Part shown: piece after piece, positions 19,985 through 31,411 of the stretch
Layout of the letters: the number at the start of each line of letters is the position of its first letter
How positions within the stretch are numbered: the first letter of the stretch is position 1
NCBI GenBank assembly: GCA_015179125.1
Contig: WHVA01000372.1
Coordinates: forward strand, 1 to 64,000
DNA length: 64,000 bases
Direction: 5' to 3'
Origin: Gautieria morchelliformis
Lineage: Eukaryota > Basidiomycota > Agaricomycetes > Gomphales > Gomphaceae
The notes under the pieces: generated by a model
Told to the model about the DNA's origin: nothing
Databases searched by the model: none
The model's input: only the letters and a program-made list of their open reading frames with translations
Made by a program: the position numbers and the translations under genes

Positions 19985-22731
19985 TCAGTCATCGATAATA
20001 ATAACCTCCCCTCCATTAGGCGTTGTAATGACAGGATAATCCTCTACGGCTCGTACATCGTCATCAAACTCCTCATGCTTCATGTGGATGATCGATGATT
20101 CATCAGGCATCACACCTTTCCCCTTGTTACATCGGTGACGTCGCCTACTCTGGATCCAGCTCTCCATCCTCGAAAACTCGACAAATGTCGCTTCACCCGC
20201 TGTCCCAGTTGCAAGAGGAAATCGGGAGGCGCCCCACATGCAACTCATCTTCAAAATGTCCATGTCTTTGCTGCGTCTGCAGCGTTCACGCACTGCGATC
20301 AGAGAGCAAGCTATCTCCGGAGCAAGGACGAGTCGAAGGAACTGAGGCATGTTCATGGGTTTAATAGATTGCGGAGTGGGAGTATTGGGAGGACATAGTT
20401 CCTGCATCATCTCATGAATAACAAGGAATCCCTGTTCTCCAAAACTGTGGAATTATATTGGTGAATATATAATGTACAATTAAACAAAAGAATGAGACAC
20501 ATACTATCCTGCGCTTCTGATAAAGCCAAGACTGTTAAAGTAGTCATCAAGTGAAGGCTTAGAGAGGTCTTCGCCATCTTCCAGCGCTTCCTTCGCCTCA
20601 ATAAAGAGCTCGTTGGCTGGCGCATGTGCAACCAAAGTGTAGCAGTGATCTGTAAGCTTGCTAACTGTGTCCCGGATCCAGTCTTCATCAACAGTTATTG
20701 GCCAATTCAGCTCAGATCCAAGCTTTGTGGCTTCATCGGTGTCAAAGCGGTGGACAGCACAAAGGAGCTGTGTATGTTCATCTGTGCGGGATTTTTTGGG
20801 GGCATGTCCATTCTTATACCATATGTAGAGCTTCAGCAAGTGTTCAAGCCGTGTGGAGATAATTTCAGGCAGTTTTTCCTGGCAAGCTGGACATGATTCT
20901 GGATACAATACTATTAGAGATGGTTTACGACGGAACCAATATGTACATACTCATCGTTTCGGTATCCATAGCCGGCATATCAGCAATAAGAACCAAGTCT
21001 CCTTCCTCAGCCATCGCCACAACCCTTCTCTCTGCTTCATCGGACACCGCTCGTTCTTTCAGTTCTTCTTCCTCGCTCTCATCAGCATCATTGATAGATA
21101 TTCTTTGAAGCAGCATAATGTTAATAAGGCATCATTGTAATAATATAATCACTTACCTTTTCTCTTCAGTGAACGTAGATGCTGTCCCTGCTGCAAGTTT
21201 CGCCAACCGCTTCTTTCCTCAGACCGGTGTTCCTTCAACTCTAGCCTCAAAGTACGGCCATCTTGCTTCCTCCACACGTCCCTTTGCAATATAAGCATCA
21301 TAGATTGCTTTGTTGTAGTCGCAAGCCTTTTCGAGTATACGACACTTGTTGATAAGGGTCTGGCGCACACATGGTAGACCAAATGCTGCCTTAAATGCTT
21401 CTTGCTGCTGCTGTCCTTGCTTTAGATTTAAGTCATATGCTTCCAATCCCTGAATAAGATCGAGAACAAAGAAGTCGTTCGGCCATTGCATTACTCCAAG
21501 GGTGGCTGTATTTGGAAATGAAGACTTATGTGGGTACTCCATGTCATCTTGCATGAGTGTCGTGCTGGTAGAGGTTGATACCGAGTGTGTTTTATATGTG
21601 CAGGCCATAATGGCATCAATGTTAGCAGTGGGTGGAGAATATGAATCACGATATGTGGTAGTAGTGACTGCGGGCTGAAGGGCCGCGTCGACAGATTGTT
21701 GACGATGAGATGATGGTTGATATGCATATAGCTTGTCATGAATGCCCGAGGATGATGAGAGCTTTGCTGATTTGGAATAGGGAGAGACTGAATCTTCGCC
21801 TTTGCGCTTGATATTCTTTGCTTCGATGTTTTGGTAATGCGGTTGTCGGTTGATTTCAATCTGCAAGTTAACACACACATTCTCTGGGAGGTCATAAGCT
21901 CGGTAGAGTAGTCGTTGACCTGGTTGTATTTTCCAGCGAGTAGACATCTGGTGGGTGCGCCATTCACCTTGAGTAAACGCATGACAGAGTGACCTCGGCT
22001 GGAGCCCAAGAACCTCCATGAGATCAAAGTTCAGTGTTTTGATGCTATCAACGGACATGTAAGGGGTTGGCACCTGGATCGCAATAATAAGTGGCGGCCT
22101 ATCAGGCTGCAAGGGAATATTATTGTAATTAATTAACTAGAATAAATTGAATAATATGCACCTCTGCAAACCAAACAAAGCTATGTGACTGTTCAATTTC
22201 TGTCTGTTTTTTTTGGAGCTGGCGCTCATGGGCCAAGGCCATTGCCTCGACATTCAGGGCATTTTGTCGGGCATCTTGCCACCCAGGCGCCAATGGATAT
22301 GACAGGCTCCGGAGAGGTACAGAAGGCACTGAGGGACAAGCAGAGGTGGCTGAATGAGCAGGAGGGAGAGTGGGAGGAGGAGGTAGTGGAAGAGCGACAG
22401 GTAGTACAGCCGGTTGTAAAGCTAAGATCGGTTGCTGGACATTTACTGCGTTCTCTTGTTGTGGGAAGCCATTTCTTCGTAGTTGATGAGCCCAGTAGTT
22501 ACAGAGAGCGCAAGTAGGGTTTGCCATTGCAGCATTAACACAGCAATCTTTGCAACAGCCATCGGTGCAGTCCTTGTTCCCGCGCAAGCTCCCACAGCGT
22601 GGACATCCACTGCTAGCTGGAATAGACGACACATGCGGTTGAGGGATAATAACAGGTGCAAGTGGAGCGAGCCGAAAAGGAAAGGCAGGGACTGGTGCTG
22701 GCTGGTCATTATTCGGTGGAATGGCGGCCAT
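19985..22731 (-). CDS. RTC4-like accessory gene of the KDZ transposon
   Basis: Five exons on the minus strand: 22731-22162, 22106-21157, 21102-20951, 20898-20505, 20444-19985. Together they are 2526 nt, a multiple of three, so all junctions agree. One in-frame TGA (21221-21219) breaks exon 2, probably from CGA. The product (841 codons) starts with a proline-rich region and a zinc-binding Cys cluster (GCPRCGSLRGNKDC, CCKDCCVNAAM, CALC). A long Ser/Thr/Gln-rich middle follows, then an acidic patch (DADESEEEELKER). The C-terminus resembles the RTC4 domain: ESCPACQEKLPEIIS, a helical block, GYFGEQGFLVIHEMM across the last junction, and LRLVLAPEIACSLI. RTC4 domains were named for a yeast telomere-capping factor; a transposon role is unknown. 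Confidence 0.7.
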
Positions 22732-23277
22732 TTGGTGGTGGATAAAGATGCTGCCGCAGCTAATACACTGTAGATATAGCTATAGTAGTAGCTTATAGGC
22801 ATGAGGAGAATACAAGATCGTACCTTTTGGTATGCTTTGCCCACGTTATTTCGCTTCGATGTCTTCACAATGTTCGGCTCACCATACTCACCCACACAGC
22901 TAGAGGCTCTGCAAATTGTTCTCGCGGCTATTCGTCGTAACGGGTTACTGGGACTCAGTTGTCGTTTATCGGTTCGAATTGTGAATGGGACAACACAATG
23001 GTTCACTTGCATCCAAATGGCCGCGGTCAAAGGGAGGGAAAGACAAAATTTTTAATCCAGCGGGTAGTATTACACAATTGGTCTATATATGGGCATGGAC
23101 ATGTGGAAGACATCGTAATATCCTCGCGGTAAAAAGGGGGCATATGAAAATATTTTAGTTCGGCTGCTGGATACTCATCTGTCTATATATGGCAGATATG
23201 GACGCGTTCTGGTGGTTCATGGGTGGGCATGGTTCGTGGGGTTCAGTGGGTGTTGAGGTCACATGACTTTATGTTTT
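22732..23277. other. Non-coding interior of the KDZ element before its right end
   Basis: Probably the promoter region of the minus-strand accessory gene. I see no supported gene in it. Confidence 0.5.
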
Positions 23278-23356
23278 AGGGTTTGTGGGTCCATGGATGC
23301 GTCCATAGACGTGTCCATAGACCGGGTGCGAGCGGCCGGGCCTTTCTGAATGGGCT
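23278..23356 (-). repeat. Right TIR and target duplication of the KDZ element
   Basis: AGGGTTTGTG, then three boxes beginning at 23289 (GTCCATGGAT), 23301 and 23313 (both GTCCATAGAC), exactly 12 bp apart, then GGCCGGGCCTTTCTG and AATGGGCT. Confidence 0.8.
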
Positions 23357-23430
23357 GGGCTCCATGCTTCATTGAGCCCGAGCCTGCTAAAGCCCGGGCT
23401 TTCGAGCCTAGCCCGGCCCGCACATCACTA
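23357..23430. repeat. GC-rich palindromic segment
   Basis: Repeated GAGCCCG/GCCCGGC words around the perfect palindrome AAAGCCCGGGCTTT (23389-23402). It may be a short MITE-like remnant; limits are unclear. Confidence 0.4.
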
Positions 23431-23831
23431 GGACTCAGAAACCCTCGGTCTGATGCGTCAAACTGGACCGAGCTTATCTCTCGGCTTTGACACCGGGCTT
23501 CGACCAACTTTGGTTTCACACGGGGCATCTCAAATAGCAGCTTATACAAATCCTTAACGTCGCTGTGTATACTTACAGAATCCATGCCTTATATTTAGTA
23601 CAGGTTGCTAAAATAGGAATAGTATGACACTTCAAAATCAAGGTTCTTCCATTGCATATGAGGTCTAATGGAACAGCAGCTTACTTATAGCGTTCCCAGT
23701 GCGCCCAATACTTCGTGGCCAAGTAATCTGGAGGCTTTAAACAGGCATTTCAGATTCGATCCATCATCGACCAACTCTGGAGCATATTTAATAGTCACTG
23801 TTCCTCCAGTCACTGCATCGCAACTTCCGCC

Positions 23832-25754
23832 ATGTTGACTCTCCCCCACCAACTTGTAGAGCTCATCACAAAATCTCTAGCCACCGTGGAGGCCGCCTGT
23901 ACCAGCAAGGGGCTGACGATCCCTGATCTATACGAGCCCTTCCATCCAAGTTCCGAAGCCTTCCGTGCGGATCCCCATGTTGCAGAGGCTGCCGCCATCA
24001 TCAGCGCCGCTGCTTTGCACCTTGAAGCAATATTCACCCCTCCTCAAGTGTCGTTGTATCATGTCGTCAGCGGTGTATGTGCTGAGCTCTCATTTCGAGT
24101 CCATCTACGATTACTGACTGGTTCGAACCGCCTGTAGTTTTTCAAGTCCACTGCCTTGCGTGTCTGCCTTGAATCCAATGTCACGGAAATTCTCCGAGAA
24201 GGAGGCCCACAGGTTAGTCCTGCAGATGAACGTCCCAGATCAGATATCCAATTTCGCTAGGGTGTGCACATTGACGCCATAGCCGCCAAGAATGGCCAGG
24301 ATCCCCAAAAGCTCGGTTAGCCATACTTCAAATCGGGAATGCTGCAAGCATAAACTTGACGCCATCACTAACAGGTCGTTTCATTCGCTACCTCGCCACG
24401 CACCACATCTATAAAGAGATCACACCTGATGTTTATACGAACACACGCGTTTCCAGTGTGATGGACACCATGAAACCGAGCCAAGAGATTATCAGCCAGC
24501 AAGTATTTAGTTCTCAACTGCATTCAATGTGCCTCATTCCGCCCCATTCAGCCCGAAGCAAAAGCACGATAATACAATGGGCTTGGCTGCTCTCGTGTCA
24601 CATCAGTAGGTTTCTTGGCTATCCTTATTCCCATACCATAACTGAGTGATCTTCCCAGTCTAGATGAGGCATTCAAGGCGAGTGCTTATGGATGGGAAAC
24701 ACTCGCAGATGCCACAATCAGCAAGTCTACTGATGTCAATGCCACCCCATTCTCTCGCGCATTCAAGACTAATGACACTCTATGGGAGTTCTACAACCGA
24801 CCTGAACAGAGTTTCCGCCACCATCGATTCGGTCTCGGTATGCGGGGCGTTGAGACATTGCAGCCTCCTAACGCCATTATTAAGGGTACGTTGTTTTATC
24901 CTCCGTAGTTCGCAATTGAACTCAGTATATCTATTATGAAAAGCTTTCGAATGGAGAAGCCTCGCCAAGGGATCTGTGGTTGTAGACGTCGGTGGTGGGA
25001 TAGGTACTTCAAGCCTTCCCCTCGCTCGAGACTTCCCAGACATCAACATCGTACTCCAAGATCTGCCTCGCGTCATCGAGGATGCTAAAAAGGTTATGAT
25101 TTTAATCTGACAGTCTCTTTCATAACTAATCTCCCCCTTATATACAGCACTGGGACAAGATCATGCCGGATGCTGTGAAAACAGGAAGAGTCAAACTTGA
25201 AGGTATTATTTATCACAATGATATGTTGAGCTTCGACTCTCACAACGACTCATCAAGCGCACGATTTCTTTGAGGCACAGCCTCAGAAAACAGCCTCCAT
25301 TTTCTTACTCAAACAGATCATGCATGACTGGTCGGATGCTTACTGTGCCAAAATTTTGATTAGATTGCGCGCAAGCGCGATACCGACCACAAAGCTTTTG
25401 ATTTTGGACTCTATCATGCCCTTTACCTGCCACGACCCTTCTGCGGATAACGATTCCAGAATCCCGGGCGCCGTACCGAAAGAAGCTCCAGCTCCGTTGT
25501 TGGCCAACTTCGGTGCAGTAAGTGAGTTGATCTACTGTGCCGACAGTACTGTAAATCATTCCGATGCCTGGACCTGGAATACAACTAACGACTTGGTTCT
25601 TCATTGGTAGATGTTTACGATGTTCAATTCCCAGGAGCGCACTATTACCCAATTTGAGACCCTTCTTCTTAACACGGGTTGGAAACTGACTATTGTACGC
25701 CGCCAGGAGGGTGACAGTACCTTCCTACAGTCTATCGAAGCTGTGCCGACGTAA
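23832..25754 (+). CDS. SAM-dependent O-methyltransferase (COMT-like)
   Basis: Ten exons: 23832-24074, 24138-24212, 24261-24315, 24375-24502, 24559-24605, 24659-24885, 24944-25092, 25148-25202, 25258-25517, 25611-25754. The sum is 1383 nt, giving 460 residues. An N-terminal dimerisation/winged-helix region (ALRVCLESNVTEILREGGPQ, GRFIRYLATHHIY) is followed by the SAM-binding motif VVVDVGGGIGTSSLPLARDF and LQDLPRVIEDA. Then comes LKQIMHDWSD, whose His is the usual catalytic base, and NFGA|MFTMFNSQERT. Such enzymes methylate hydroxyls of phenolic or polyketide metabolites. Exon 5 needs the acceptor at 24556-24558 (GAAG); the more typical acceptor at 24550-24551 would shift the frame. No cluster partners are visible, only transposons on both sides. 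Confidence 0.82.
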
Positions 25755-26698
25755 GTGCTTAGGGGCTGGGCGGTGGAGGTGTTTCAACCCTTCATCCACA
25801 GAATTAATGACCGAGGGCTTAGTCTCAATTGTTTCAACGGCTGAGGAAATTACTGTGTAATACATGAACCCGATAACAATGTCTGTACTATTTCCACCTG
25901 GTCAGTGCCCGTAGTACCTTTGAAACCCAGTTAGACATTGAGCACGCGCAGGCCCGATACCGGTGACAGTGGCACTTAAGGTGACTCTGGAGACTGACCC
26001 ACATACGAATCAAGAAAATGGTCCTATTAGGCCGTTGGTTCGAAGGCAGTCCTCGGGCTCAGTCCCCATATCCTCCACGGACTGGTCTCTCCCGATCGCG
26101 ACTGCCTCCAGATCAAGGTGTCCTAAACTCGCGGTCGCTTGTGCATCGTTTTTAGATGCTACACAGTGGCATTTCCTGTCTAATTTGAGTGACATGGTAG
26201 GCAGGGTGAACAACATTGATCAAAGTAGTTCTCCAAAGTAATTTGCCACTGGAGATTCTGTAGTTTTCCAAGAATCATCATAACCATTTACATTCACTGG
26301 AACCCAAACGCAAGGCAAGGGTCTAACCGGCGCATATACCCTGAAATGGGATTTTTTTGATCATCGACCTAGTATGTGGGATAATATCTTGTCAATACTG
26401 TAGATGTTGTCAATGAAAGAGGATATGTGGATGGTATAAAGGCTGCCAAGAAGAACAGCAAAAGCGTTGTTTTGGGTAAAGCAATCATATATATCAGGTG
26501 ACTTGAACACCTACCTTCTTAAGCCATGGCTGATCATGGTTTAGGGCTCTATGTAATATGTAGGGAGCTGAATCTGAAGTGAGAAGCAGATTCTTCTGTC
26601 TCGCCTAGTCACTAGTGAATCTAAAAAACACTATGAGACAAATAAAAATAGACCATGTGTAAAAACAGGCTATGTTTGAAATCACCGTACAGGGAGCG
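25755..26698. other. No gene recognised
   Basis: Downstream sequence of the O-methyltransferase gene, then AT-rich spacer. The frame at 25963-26241 shows no domain. Confidence 0.5.
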
Positions 26699-26701
26699 TA
26701 G

Positions 26702-27506
26702 CACTGGGGGCATAGGAAAGTTTTCCCATGGGAAAAACCCTGAGTAAAACTGGAAAAAGTGGTTGAATTATATCATAATATTTTTGGCAAGAAAAACCAT
26801 AACAAACCTGTGAATCTCCCCATGATTTGGTGTGTGATGAAAATCCAAGCAAAGTCATAGGATTCTATCAGGTAAAACTCTAAATAAAACCTTGAGAAGA
26901 CATAGTATTATAAGTAGGTTGTTTTTCATGGCAAGACTTGGTGAAACATGAGGTTTAACATGAATTTTGCTGACCTGCAAGATCTTAGCAAAATATTTTG
27001 CAAGCTAAAATTATGAACAAATACATGGCATTACCCAGGGTTTCCCTGGGGGGGGGAATGTAAAGCAAACAGTGAGTCTTCATGAGAGGAAAAATCATAA
27101 TGATAATACTGGTAAATGGTTTCCCCTGCCATGAAGACTCACTGTTTGCTTTACATTTACCCCCCAGGGAAAACATGGGTAATACCATGTATTTGTTTAT
27201 AATTTTAACTGGCAAAATATTACCATTTTGTTAACTCGCAGGTCGGCAAAATCCATGCAAACCTCATGTTTTCACCAAATCTTGCCATGACAAACAACCT
27301 ACTTATAATTCTATCTCTTCTCAATTTAGAGTTTTACCTGCCAAAATCCTATGGTTTTGCTTGGATTTTCATGGGAAGCCAAATCATGGGAGAATCCACA
27401 GGTTTGTTATGGTTTTCCCTGCCCAAACTTTTATAATATAATCCAACCACTTTTTCCAGTTTTATGCAGGGTTTTCCCATGGGAAAACTTTCCTATGCCC
27501 CTAGTG
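26702..27506. mobile_element. Foldback (MITE-like) element 1 with CACTG-type ends
   Basis: An 805-bp near-palindrome. Left arm from CACTGGGGGCATAGGAAAG to about 27080; right arm from about 27125 to CTTTCCTATGCCCCTAGTG at 27506. The flanks carry the 3-bp repeat TAG (26699-26701, 27507-27509), as in CACTA/EnSpm-type insertions. No protein is coded. The end sequence resembles that of foldback element 2. Confidence 0.75.
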
Positions 27507-27514
27507 TAGCTCCC

Positions 27515-28015
27515 TGTCAAGATTGGTTTTTGGGTGTTTAGTATCATGTGTCAGTGAAGGATGTGTTTTAATTGTAGGAGTGAACGCGTAAGCTGAGAGC
27601 AAACCGCAGCACCCTGTGTCACACCATGTGACAAATCCCTTAGGGTGCCATTGTTGTCTCAAGGCTCCATTGTTCATCGCTATAGATAGTTTATGCGTAG
27701 TCTATTGTTCTATTCCACCATTGTTCTCTTTAGACTATAAAGTAGATAGTTAGAAGTCTTTCTTCCTCAGTATCTTGCACACGAGCATATACTGAGAAGT
27801 ACTTGTATAGTTTATCTATTATTGCATTAATGAAGACAGCCGAACCAGTAAGTATGTAGAAGGTATAGGGTGACCTAATAAAGGACCCATATCTACAGTC
27901 CAAGTGAATAGCTCACAAGGCTCCATGATGTGGTGTGTGGGGCTCTGTGGAAAGGCCGTTCAGTGAGGAACAATCCTTTCATCAGCAAAGGCTCTCCTTT
28001 AGAGACCTTAGAGTT
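27515..28015 (+). repeat. Family B LTR fragment with an internal insertion
   Basis: Begins TGTCAAGATTGGTTTTTGGG like the other family B LTRs and resumes similarity from about 27840 (CTACAGTC, AACAATCCTTTCATCAGCAAAGG). The part between about 27600 and 27838 is foreign, possibly another solo LTR (TGTGTCACACC...GAAGACA); no target duplication was found for it. Confidence 0.5.
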
Positions 28016-28165
28016 ATTGTCCATACTTGCTTCTCCATTCTGTCATTGTACATCTAACAAGCTTCATATATACTTCTAACATATACTCATATTGTCCATA
28101 CTTGCCTCTACATTCTATCATTATACATCTAATAAACTTCATATATACTTTTAACATATAGTCAT
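28016..28165. repeat. Tandem duplication, two 75-bp units
   Basis: 28016-28090 and 28091-28165 are near-identical units beginning ATTGTCCATACTTGC and ending in ACATATA(C/G)TCAT. Confidence 0.8.
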
Positions 28166-28398
28166 CCAAATCCTATCTGAAATTGCTCTGTTATCTCAAC
28201 ACACATTATGTTTCAGCACATACAAATATTCAAAAACTTTTAGGATATCCACAATATACAAATTGCTCAAAATGATGGACTTGAATTTGGTTAGGGTTGA
28301 TACTTTAAAAGATATCTAATATAACCCAGAAGAATGTACATTATTGTCAATCTGAACATCCTCCTTGTGGGATGGTGCAGATTCACTGTACATGTAGC
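28166..28398. other. AT-rich spacer, no gene recognised
   Basis: No frame with coding character and no clear repeat boundary are seen here. Confidence 0.4.
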
Positions 28399-28614
28399 TC
28401 TGTTGTTACATATCCGAAATCCCGGAGATCGGAACTAGAAAGGACAGTGGCTTCAACTTATGTGTTGTGCCCCTGATGAACTATCGTCCTAGGTATTTTG
28501 GATTTGAGTTCCGGAGGTTGGAGGAGGCGGAGGTTTTGCGGAGGGTACTGAAGGTCAGAGGTCGGAGAACAGAGGTCAGAAGAGGTGGAAGACAGAGTAT
28601 CAAAGGCAGAGATA

Positions 28615-30916
28615 TGTCGTGACTTGTTTATTTCTTGTACCCAGCTATCCCTATTTGCCCTTTCACCACTCCTCCTCCATGTTTGCTCGGCTTCGCCCTT
28701 CCCTTCGACCACACCTCCTCTATGATCGCTGCATTCGCCGTTTGCCGCATTCGCCGAATGACCATTCACTGCTCACATCATTTTCCAGCAGGCACACCAT
28801 CAAACATGATCAACATCCTTTACCTGGCATGATGGTTCATCACTAGTCCCATCACCTTCTCGACTCAACCCCCTGTCAAGATTGGATTTTTGGGCGTTAA
28901 TATCGCATGTTAGTGGCGAATGCCCGAATAGCGTGTGCGATCTAGCGAATCGCCCAGCGAACAGTACCGAAGAGGTAAGAGTTAAGAAGTAAGAGGGTTA
29001 CTCTAAAGGAATTCGCCCTGATCTACAGTCATAGCGAAATAGCCCATGGCACTTGACGATGTAACATGCAAGGTGTCATGGAAAGGTTGTTTAAGCAGCG
29101 ACAATCCTTTCGTCGGTGAAGGCACTCCTTTGGAGCCCTTCGCTGACAGCACAGAAAATAACTCGAAGGCTAAGGTAACAAAGATGAAGTATGAGAACTC
29201 ACCAGTGATGCCTAAGTCCTCTTCTGGTCAAAGATAGAAATCTACAGGAGAAGGCTCAAGACGATGGTCACAGCGAGGTCAAGTTTACACAAGATGGATG
29301 TATGATAATTGAACTGGGGAATATACATGCGAATGTAAACTACTTATATCGAATGCTCGTAAGGTATCAGCGAATAGGAAAGAGGCCGTCACAAGTCAGG
29401 GTTAGATAGGGGTGCGCAGCCATGATACAACATAGATGAAATAAACATACAATAGAATGTAAGAAGAGGGAGAACATGAAACGATGGAGAGTAGAGGTGG
29501 TGAAGGCACTTATGGACAAAACCATGTCTTGGGACCCACGTACATGCTACCCTGCACGGACTCTTGGTCTACTGGGTTGATTCCGCACGGCCTATGGAGG
29601 GGATGTCCTGCGAACATACTTTGACCATACGAACGCCCAATGGGGTTGGATTTAAGAAGACGATGGGGTTAATGATGGACCATCATGCCGGGTGAATGGT
29701 ATCGATCATTTTTGATGGTGTGCCTGCTGGCGAATGATGTGAGCAGCGAATAGCCATTCGGCGAAATGCAAGGAAAGGCGAACAGAGGTGACATAGGGGA
29801 GGAGAGGTCGAGGTGGAGGGCAAAGCCGAGCGAACACTGAGGAGGAGTAGCGAAAGGGAAAATGGGGATGCCAAGGTGCACGAAATGCACAGGTCATGAC
29901 AACCCAACTATTAGGACACCATCGGAAGAGGGTCGAGCAGAGGAGGTGGTAGGCCCAGTGATGACTGCCGAGTCAGTCCCAGGACATTGATAGTGCGTTC
30001 GACGGCGCAGCTATGGTAGTTGGCGCGAACAGCGAGAGTTGGTTGCCGAACATAGCAATGGTGATCGGAACGAACATGAAGGTGGGGTGAGAAAATAGGA
30101 AAACCGAGCTTCTAAGTATGGGAGATAAACGCGTCATGACACCCCCTTTGGGTGTTCCTATGGCCGGAATGCATTCGTGGGACGTCCTACCCGTAGATTG
30201 TGTGGGATCAACCCAGCAGATGAAGAGTCCGTGCAGGGTAATGTGTATGCAGGTCTCAAGGTGTATTTTTGTACATAGGTACCTTCGCCCTCTTTCCTCC
30301 CCATCGTTTCATGTTTGCACTCCTCTTTCATTCCATTGTATATGTGTTTCATCTATTTGTATCCTGACTGCACACCCCTATCTGACCCTGACTCAAGACA
30401 GCCTCTTTCCTATTCGCTGATATCATATTGAGCATTCGATATAAGTAGTTTACATTTGCATGTATATTCCCAGTTCAATTATCATATGTCTATCTTGTGT
30501 AAAACTTGACCCCACTGTGACCATCGTCTTGAGCCCTCACCTACAGATTTATATCTTCAACCAGAGGAGGACTTAAGCACCACTGGTGAGTTTTCGTACC
30601 TCACCTTCATTACCTTAGCCTTCATACTATTACCGGCGCTGTCGGCGAAGGGCTCCGAAGGAGCATCTTCGCCCATGAAAGGATTGTTGCTGTTTAACAA
30701 CCTTTCTGTGACACCTTGCATGTTACATCATCAAGTGTCATGGGCTACTTCACTATGACTGTAGATAGGGCAAGCTCTGTTCGGGCAGCCCTCTTACCTT
30801 CTGAACATTTATTGGTTCATCCTATTTGCTGAACGGCACACTTCTTCACACAAGCTATTCGGGCATTTGCTGTGTTCACTAATACACAATATTAACACCT
30901 AAAAACCAATCTTGAC
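28615..30916 (-). repeat. Solo family B LTR (minus) nested in the family A LTR
   Basis: In minus orientation it reads from TGTCAAGATTGG (30916) to CACGACA (28615). The flanks are AGATA (28610-28614) and AGAGA (30917-30921), a 5-bp duplication with one change. It is itself split by the next family B LTR. Confidence 0.75.
28874..30141 (+). repeat. Complete solo family B LTR (plus), innermost of the nest
   Basis: 1268 bp from TGTCAAGATTGG to CATGACA, flanked by CCCCC on both sides (28869-28873, 30142-30146). It is the best reference copy of this LTR in the window. No internal coding region accompanies it. Confidence 0.8.
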
Positions 30917-31411
30917 AAGAGAGAGACAGAGCTTGCAAGACTCGCTGTGCTAAGAACAGGAGATAGTGCGAAGGAGTTCACATCTCAAAGTCGATTATCT
31001 GATTGCAGAAACGGAGACATACATGCGGGGTTTTATACAAAGAGCTGAGACAACAGGTAATAGGGTAGTACTAAGAAAATTCCGGAGGGAGGGGAAATCG
31101 GATAGACATATGGGGTAAGTAACTAATGTGGAACAAGGGGAAAACAAGGGGGTGCAGGGTAGAGTAAGAACAATGGCAAAAGAACAAAGGGTGCATAAGT
31201 ACAATGGGCATCGGAACAAGCAGAAATCTGGAAATGGTATCTGCTTTGCTAAGGGTCAAGCACGGAGGCCGATGAATAGAGTCATCCAGGGGCACTGAAA
31301 AACAAAGGGTCGAGATTGTGGGATGCAGAGGTTGTGGAATAGAGTCGGAGGTGCTGCAGAGGTGTTCCAGAGGTGGTGGAGATGGTCAAGCGGCATGGTC
31401 ATAACATCTGT

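Larger units (their letters stand above)
17006..23348. mobile_element. KDZ-superfamily DNA transposon, nearly intact
   Basis: A 6343-bp element with 8-bp flanking repeats AATGAGCT (16998-17005) and AATGGGCT (23349-23356), one mismatch. The left end begins GAGAGCAACCCGGCC and the right end closes GGCCGGGCCTTTCTG. Two genes converge inside: a transposase (17366-19702, plus) and an RTC4-like gene (22731-19985, minus), with 282 bp between their stop codons. Each gene carries one disabling lesion (an extra C in a C-run; a TGA), so the copy was lost recently. It was inserted exactly at the outer edge of the family A 3' LTR. Confidence 0.85.
28404..31406 (-). repeat. Solo family A LTR (minus), interrupted by nested LTRs
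   Basis: The minus-strand family A LTR occupies 28404-28614 and 30917-31406 and is flanked by the perfect 5-bp repeat TCTGT (28399-28403, 31407-31411). Without the insertion its length would be about 696 bp, matching the 684-708 bp of the paired LTRs at 8956 and 16314. It is diverged and so older. Confidence 0.8.

Noticed and set aside
22443-23030. 195-codon minus-strand ORF at the right side of the KDZ element
   Set aside because: Overlaps exon 1 of the accessory gene in another frame and shows no domain of its own.
25963-26241. 92-codon plus-strand ORF after the O-methyltransferase
   Set aside because: No domain and no splice continuation; probably chance.
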